DNA of 64,000 nt. It comes from Margaritifera margaritifera. Lineage: Eukaryota; Mollusca; Bivalvia; Unionida; Margaritiferidae. Below are positions 58,983 to 64,000 of this stretch, piece by piece (the stretch's first letter is position 1; every line of letters starts with the position of its first letter). Under the pieces are notes generated by a model, which was given only the letters and a program-made list of their open reading frames with translations, made no database searches and was not told the origin of the DNA. Where the stretch lies: contig JAQPZY010001536.1 in assembly GCA_029931535.1 (NCBI GenBank), forward strand, positions 1,511,501 through 1,575,500, given 5' to 3'. A program made the position numbers and the translations under genes.

Positions 58983-61900
58983 AACATACAGTACAGTACT
59001 ATTAAACTTTCCATGTCTAAGAACGTACAGTACAGTACTATTAAACTTTCCATGTCTAAGAACACACAGTACAGTACTATTAAACTTTCCATGTCTAAGT
59101 ACATACAGTACTATTAAACTTTCCATGTCTAAGTAAATACAGTACAGTACTATTAAACTTTCCATGTCTAAGAACATACAGTACAGTACTATTAAACTTT
59201 CAATGTCTAAGTACATACAGTACTATTAAACTTTCCATGTCTAAGTAAATACAGTACAGTACTATTAAACTTTCCATGTCTAAGAACATACAGTACTATT
59301 AAACTTTCCATGTCTAAGAACATACAGTATTATTAAACTTTCCATGTCTAAGTAAATACAGTACAGTACATTTAAACTTTCCATGTCTAAGTACATACAG
59401 TACTATTAAACTTTCCATGTCTAAGTAAATACAGTACAGTACTATTAAACTTTCCATGTCTAAGTAAATACAGTACAGTACGATAAACTTTCCATGTCTA
59501 AGTAAATACAGTACAGTACTATAAACTTTCATTGTCTAAGTAAATACAGTACTATTAAACTTTCCATGTCTAAGTAAATACAGTACAGTACTATTAAACT
59601 TTCCATGTCTAAGTAAATACAGTACAGTACTATTAAACTTTCCATGTCTAAGTAAATACAGTACAGTACTATAAACTTTCCATGTCTAAGTAAATACAGT
59701 ACTATTAAACTTTCCATGTCTAAGTAAATACAGTACAGTACTATAAACTTTCCATGTCTAAGTAAATACAGTACTATTAAACTTTCCATGTCTAAGTAAA
59801 TACAGTACAGTACTATTAAACTTTCCATGTCTAAGAACACACAGTACAGTACTATTAAACTTTCCATGTCTAAGTAAATACAGTACAGTACTATAAACTT
59901 TCCATGTCTAAGTACATACAGTACTATTAAACTTTCCATGTCTAAGTAAATACAGTACAGTACTATTAGACTTTCCATGTCTAAGTACATACAGTACTAT
60001 TAAACCTTCCATGTCTAAGTACATACAGTACTATTAAACTTTCCATGTCTAAGAACATACAGTACTATTAAACCTTCCATGTCTAAGAACATACAGTACT
60101 ATTAAACTTTCCATGTCTAAGTACATACAGTACTATTAAACCTTCCATGTCTAAGAACATACTGTATTATTAAACTTTCCATGTCTAAGAACATACAGTA
60201 CTATTAAACCTTCCATGTCTAAGTACATACAGTACTATTAAACTTTCCATGTCTAAGAACATACAGTACTATTAAACCTTCCATGTCTAAGTACATACAG
60301 TACTATTAAACTTTCTATGTCTAAGAACATACTGTACTATTAAACATTCCATGTCTCAGTACATACAGTACTATTAAACTTTCCATGTCTAAGTACATAC
60401 AGTACAGTACTATTAAACCTTCCATGTCTAAGTACATACAGTACTATTAAACTTTCCATGTCTAAGTAAATACAGTACAGTACTATTAAACCTTCCATGT
60501 CTAAGAACATACAGTACTATTAAACTTTCCATGTCTAAGAACATACAGTACTATTAAACCTTCCATGTCTAAGAACATACAGTACTATTAAACCTTCCAT
60601 GTCTAAGAACATACAGTACTATTAAACTTTCCATGTCTAAGTACATACAGTACTATTAAACTTTCCATGTCTAAGAACATACAGTACTATTAAACCTTCC
60701 ATGTCTAAGAACATACAGTACTATTAAACCTTCCATGTCTAAGAACATACAGTACTATTAAACCTTCCATGTCTAAGAACATACAGTACTATTAAACCTT
60801 CCATGTCTAAGAACATACAGTACTATTAAACCTTCCATGTCTAAGAACATACAGTACTATTAAACCTTCCATGTCTAAGTACATACAGTACTATTAAACT
60901 TTCCATGTCTAAGAACATACAGTACTATTAAACATTCCATGTCTAAGTACATACAGTACTATTAAACTTTCCATGTCTAAGTAAATACAGTACAGTACTA
61001 TAAACTTTCCATGTCTAAGTAAATACAGTACAGTACTATTAAACTTTCCATGTCTAAGTAAATACAGTACAGTACTATAAACTTTCCATGTCTAAGTACA
61101 TACAGTACTATTAAACTTTCCATGTCTAAGTAAATACAGTACAGTACTATTAAACTTTCCATGTCTAAGTAAATACAGTACAGTACTATAAACTTTCCAT
61201 GTCTAAGAACATACAGTATTATTAAACTTTCCATGTCTAAGAACATACAGTACTATTAAACCTTCCATGTCTAAGAACATACAGTACTATTAAACCTTGC
61301 ATGTCTAAGAACATACAGTACTATTAAACCTTCCATGTCTAAGAACATACAGTACTATTAAACCTTCCATGTCTAAGAACATACAGTACTATTAAACCTT
61401 CCATGTCTAAGAACATACAGTACTATTAAACCTTCCATGTCTAAGAACATACAGTACTATTAAACCTTCCATGTCTAAGAACATACAGTACTATTAAACC
61501 TTCCATGTCTAAGAACATACAGTATTATTAAACCTTCCATGTCTAAGAACATACAGTACTATTAAACCTTCCATGTCTAAGTACATACAGTACTATTAAA
61601 CTTTCCATGTCTAAGAACATACAGTACTATTAAACTTTCCATGTCTAAGAACATACAGTACTATTAAACCTTCCATGTCTAAGAACATACAGTACCATGT
61701 CTAAGTAAATACAGTACTATTAAACTTTCCATGTCTAAGTAAATACAGTACTATTAAACCTTCCATGTCTAAGAACATACAGTACTATTAAACCTTCCAT
61801 GTCTAAGAACATACAGTACTATTAAACCTTCCATGTCTAAGAACATACAGTACTATTAAACCTTCCATGTCTAAGAACATACAGTACTATTAAACCTTCC

Positions 61901-62009
61901 ATGTCTAAGAACATACAGTACTATTAAACTTTCCATGTCTAAGAACATACTGTACTATTAAACATTCCATGTCTAAGTACATACAGTACTATTAAACTTT
62001 CCATGTCTA
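58983..62009. repeat. 3-kb satellite of 34/39-bp units, about 85 copies
   Basis: The basic unit ATTAAACTTTCCATGTCTAA, GAACATACAGTACT is 34 bp. A second form carries an extra ACAGT (ACAGTACAGTACT) and is 38-39 bp. Three further linked variants alternate: AAACTTT versus AAACCTT, and GAACATA, GTACATA or GTAAATA after TCTAA. The 39-bp form usually carries GTAAATA and concentrates at 58983-59970 and 60985-61200. The 34-bp AAACCTT/GAACATA form dominates about 60500-60880 and 61250-61920. Minus-strand YLDMESLIVLYC-type frames arise only where 39-bp units (13 codons) run together. No coding function is supported. Confidence 0.97.
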
Positions 62010-62083
62010 TTGAGGTCAAGATGCACCAACTGCTATTGTGGAAAGAGGAGACTGAGAAACATTCGTGTGTTGGAATTCGGCTT

Positions 62084-62160
62084 GCCAGAGTTTGTCCGTT
62101 AATTACAAATACAGTTGCCTATGCCAAAGTTTGGTCGTTAATTACAACTACAGTTGCCTA
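62084..62160. repeat. Two-copy tandem duplication, 39-bp period
   Basis: GCCAGAGTTTGTCCGTTAAT at 62084 and GCCAAAGTTTGGTCGTTAAT at 62123, each continuing through ATTACAA and ACAGTTGCCTA. Confidence 0.9.
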
Positions 62161-62924
62161 GAATGTCACCTCAAACTGAATCATGTATTGAATGCTTCCA
62201 GTCATAAAAAAAATGTGTTAGCTGTTGTAAAATTCCTTTAATTCATATACTCAAGATTTATTAGTTTTAATTTACATTTTTCGGAGCTTGTTTTATCATT
62301 TTGTGAAGATTCCTATGTTCCTATCGCTCGACTCTTGTATTATTGGTATTAAACTTCAACGGTATATATCGGGATGGTCCGCCTTATTGGGTTACTTGCC
62401 ATCATAAAGAGATGGGTTTGTTTTTGTTTGTTTTTTTATCTAATCGGTGGAATTATTATCGTTTTCTAACTAATTATCTTTAGGAAATGGAGTTAAGGAT
62501 GAATGTTTTGTACGAGTAAAATAGAGATGAAACAAATTTTATTTCATTGAGGGCTGACAATGATGTGTAGCCGATTTTTCACATTAACATGTACGCTAAT
62601 CAATTAATTAAATAATAATGTAATTCGATATAAATACTGCAACTTCTCGTGTCATTTGCTGCGAAGATTTCAATTTGTAACGGAAAAAATAATTTAATCA
62701 AACATAATTACACTTGCAGTAGAATGTTCTTAAGTCTGACGTGCTATCAGTGTATCACAAACAACAGACACACTTCTGCTCTGGAATTCCTGATTTCAGC
62801 TCGTCAGTAGTCACTATTACATATTGAAAGATATAAGCACTTTATCTGTTTATTTGAAGAACATGTCAACGAGATGATAATATTTTGTATACAACCTTAT
62901 CAAACCATCTCATCCAAACAAAGG

Positions 62925-62926
<2 letters not shown>
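62161..62926. other. AT-rich stretch, no gene seen
   Basis: No feature supported. Confidence 0.45.

Positions 62927-62957
<31 letters not shown>
62927..62957. repeat. (AC)n microsatellite, 31 bp
   Basis: A pure AC run about 38 bp before SINE-2. Confidence 0.96.
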
Positions 62958-62958
<1 letters not shown>

Positions 62959-62994
62959 CTTATCAAGAACAATTGAATATTCATAACTGGTGAG

Positions 62995-63180
62995 TTTGTT
63001 TGTTGGTTTTGTTAGTTTTAAATGACACTTTGAACACAATGTTGGCTATATCATCCAGAGGGAATGGGATCTAATTCCTTTTCTCTTGGACACACCAAGT
63101 TAGCCAACCCTGTCTGACCTAGGCCGGTATCCTGCCCACAACCGACGCTTACAACTGAGCTACGGGGGTTGCCTCAGATT
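62995..63180 (-). mobile_element. SINE-2 (tRNA-related) with 7-bp target duplication
   Basis: TGGTGAG occurs at 62988-62994 and 63181-63187 and brackets 186 bp. On the minus strand the head reads CCCCCGTAGCTCAGTTGTAA, with a tRNA A-box-like TAGCTCAGTTG, followed by GCGTCGGTTGTGGGCAGG and a weakly preserved B-box region. The body holds GGCTAACTTGGTGTGTCC, CCATTCCCTCTGGATGATA, TAGCCAACATTGTGTTCAAA, and the tail AAAACCAACAAACAAAC. The body and tail match the fragment at 41281-41402. It differs from SINE-1 throughout. Confidence 0.8.
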
Positions 63181-63187
63181 TGGTGAG

Positions 63188-63457
63188 ATCCAGTATTTAT
63201 CCAGCAATTATGTGTATCGAATATGAGCCACTTAAATCACTTGATTGCCCGTGTTGAATATATCGGTACAAATCAAACCGAAAGCTTAGTTAAAAAAGTT
63301 AACAATTTCATCGGCTGCTGTATAGTGTTCTACATTATGGTTTCATGTTCCTAAATTAAAGACTAGATATTTTTTGAAATCTTCAAAAATGATATTGATA
63401 ATATCCTTAAGTTATTTCTCCGCGAAATAGACCGAGAAGAAATAAGTCGATATCACA

Positions 63458-63460
<3 letters not shown>
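63188..63460. other. AT-rich stretch, no gene seen
   Basis: No supportable feature. Confidence 0.4.

Positions 63461-63545
<85 letters not shown>
63461..63545. repeat. (AT)n microsatellite, 85 bp
   Basis: An AT run ending in TATATCTATA. Confidence 0.97.
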
Positions 63546-63547
<2 letters not shown>

Positions 63548-63642
63548 ATATTAGGTAAAAAAATTAGTTTCACGTAGTTTGACAATGACAATTACAAAAA
63601 CCGTACAAAATCATCAATTTTAATCAATCCATTTTTTTTCAG

Positions 63643-63825
63643 ATAGTTAGCGCAAATCCGTCTGAAGGAGTCTCTTCTTATTACTCCGTTCTACTGTGGT
63701 TTCTATACTATGTTTTTCATGTGCATAATTGGCTTATTTTTATGAGAGCAGTATTAGGCGAGTCCATTTCAATCGTATGGAGAATTAATGCAAATGATTA
63801 TTTGCTTAGGTGTTTGTTGCTCTAA
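63643..63825 (+). CDS. Candidate exon after a strong acceptor, unknown
   Basis: ATTTTTTTTCAG ends at 63642 and is the best polypyrimidine-AG signal noted in the window. The frame from 63643 is open for 60 codons to TAA at 63823-63825; the other two frames stop within three codons. The peptide starts IVSANPSEGVSSYYSVLL, then becomes hydrophobic and aromatic (WFLYYVFHVHNWLIF), compatible with a membrane segment, and ends CLLL. A donor-like AG|GTGTTT near 63808 would give a shorter exon. No family is recognised, and an open run of this length is not rare in 64 kb. Confidence 0.22.
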   Translation: MVSANPSEGVSSYYSVLLWFLYYVFHVHNWLIFMRAVLGESISIVWRINANDYLLRCLLL

Positions 63826-64000
63826 AAATTACATAATCGTATTCTGGCATGTACATGTAATGTTTAGGCAATCCAATTCCGCTACATTATCGATAAATAA
63901 ACTCTAACAAAATATTGTATTTCATGCTTAGCCCTTAATGACAACAGCGGTAACAGTATTTACATTTTTTCTAGTATTATTGCATAATTTTTCCCCACTA

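Noticed and set aside
58877..61246. Several 70-150 codon minus-strand frames reading YLDMESLIVLYC repeats
   Set aside because: They exist only where 39-bp satellite units run together and break wherever 34-bp units occur. They are by-products of the satellite.

Overview
This window looks like nuclear DNA from a repeat-rich animal genome. It is AT-rich throughout and has no bacterial-style gene packing: almost no open frame exceeds 100 codons apart from those inside tandem repeats. It carries many long (TA)n, (GA)n and (CA)n microsatellites, tRNA-derived SINEs with target-site duplications, and decayed LINE, DIRS-like and integrase-bearing elements. The combination suggests a marine invertebrate, most likely a lophotrochozoan such as a bivalve mollusc. 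That taxonomic guess is inference. No complete host gene, functional RNA gene or intact autonomous transposon was found.

Layout. 1-2.8 kb: non-coding DNA with one plausible terminal exon (738-871). 2.8-4.1 kb: a 746-bp element with 66-bp terminal inverted repeats bounded by TTAA, then a GC-rich hAT-like terminus and a degenerate 36-40 bp tandem repeat. 7.6-9.0 kb: five copies of a short motif centred on GATCTGCCG, two of them forming a small inverted-repeat element. 10.7 kb: first SINE-1 copy. 11.4-12.2 kb: possible solo LTR. 13.4-14.1 kb: three diverged copies of a roughly 200-270 bp tandem unit. 15.8-16.3 kb: DIRS-like RNase H plus recombinase relic. 22.5-22.8 kb: 43-bp array. 25.0-27.3 kb: 21-bp array abutting a CR1/L2-type LINE relic. 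31.1-31.9 and 38.4-39.4 kb: six copies of a tRNA-like repeat that repeatedly seeds microsatellites. 32.7 kb: 59-bp array. 34.1 kb: SINE-1 copy with a perfect 12-bp target duplication. 42.5-43.2 kb: 47-bp array with higher-order structure. 46.5-47.9 kb: decayed integrase-bearing element. 49.9-51.1 kb: 65-bp and 43-bp arrays. 53.5 kb: third SINE-1 copy. 56.8-57.8 kb: 21-bp array open on both strands. 58.8-62.0 kb: 42-bp array, then a 3-kb satellite of 34/39-bp units. 63 kb: SINE-2.

No operon or pathway can be described. The content records transposon insertion, decay and unusually frequent local tandem amplification. A few short splice-flanked open segments (738-871, 22258-22308, 29299-29415, 54389-54446, 63643-63825) may be exons of genes with very long introns, but their reading phases do not join into one model and none was recognised.
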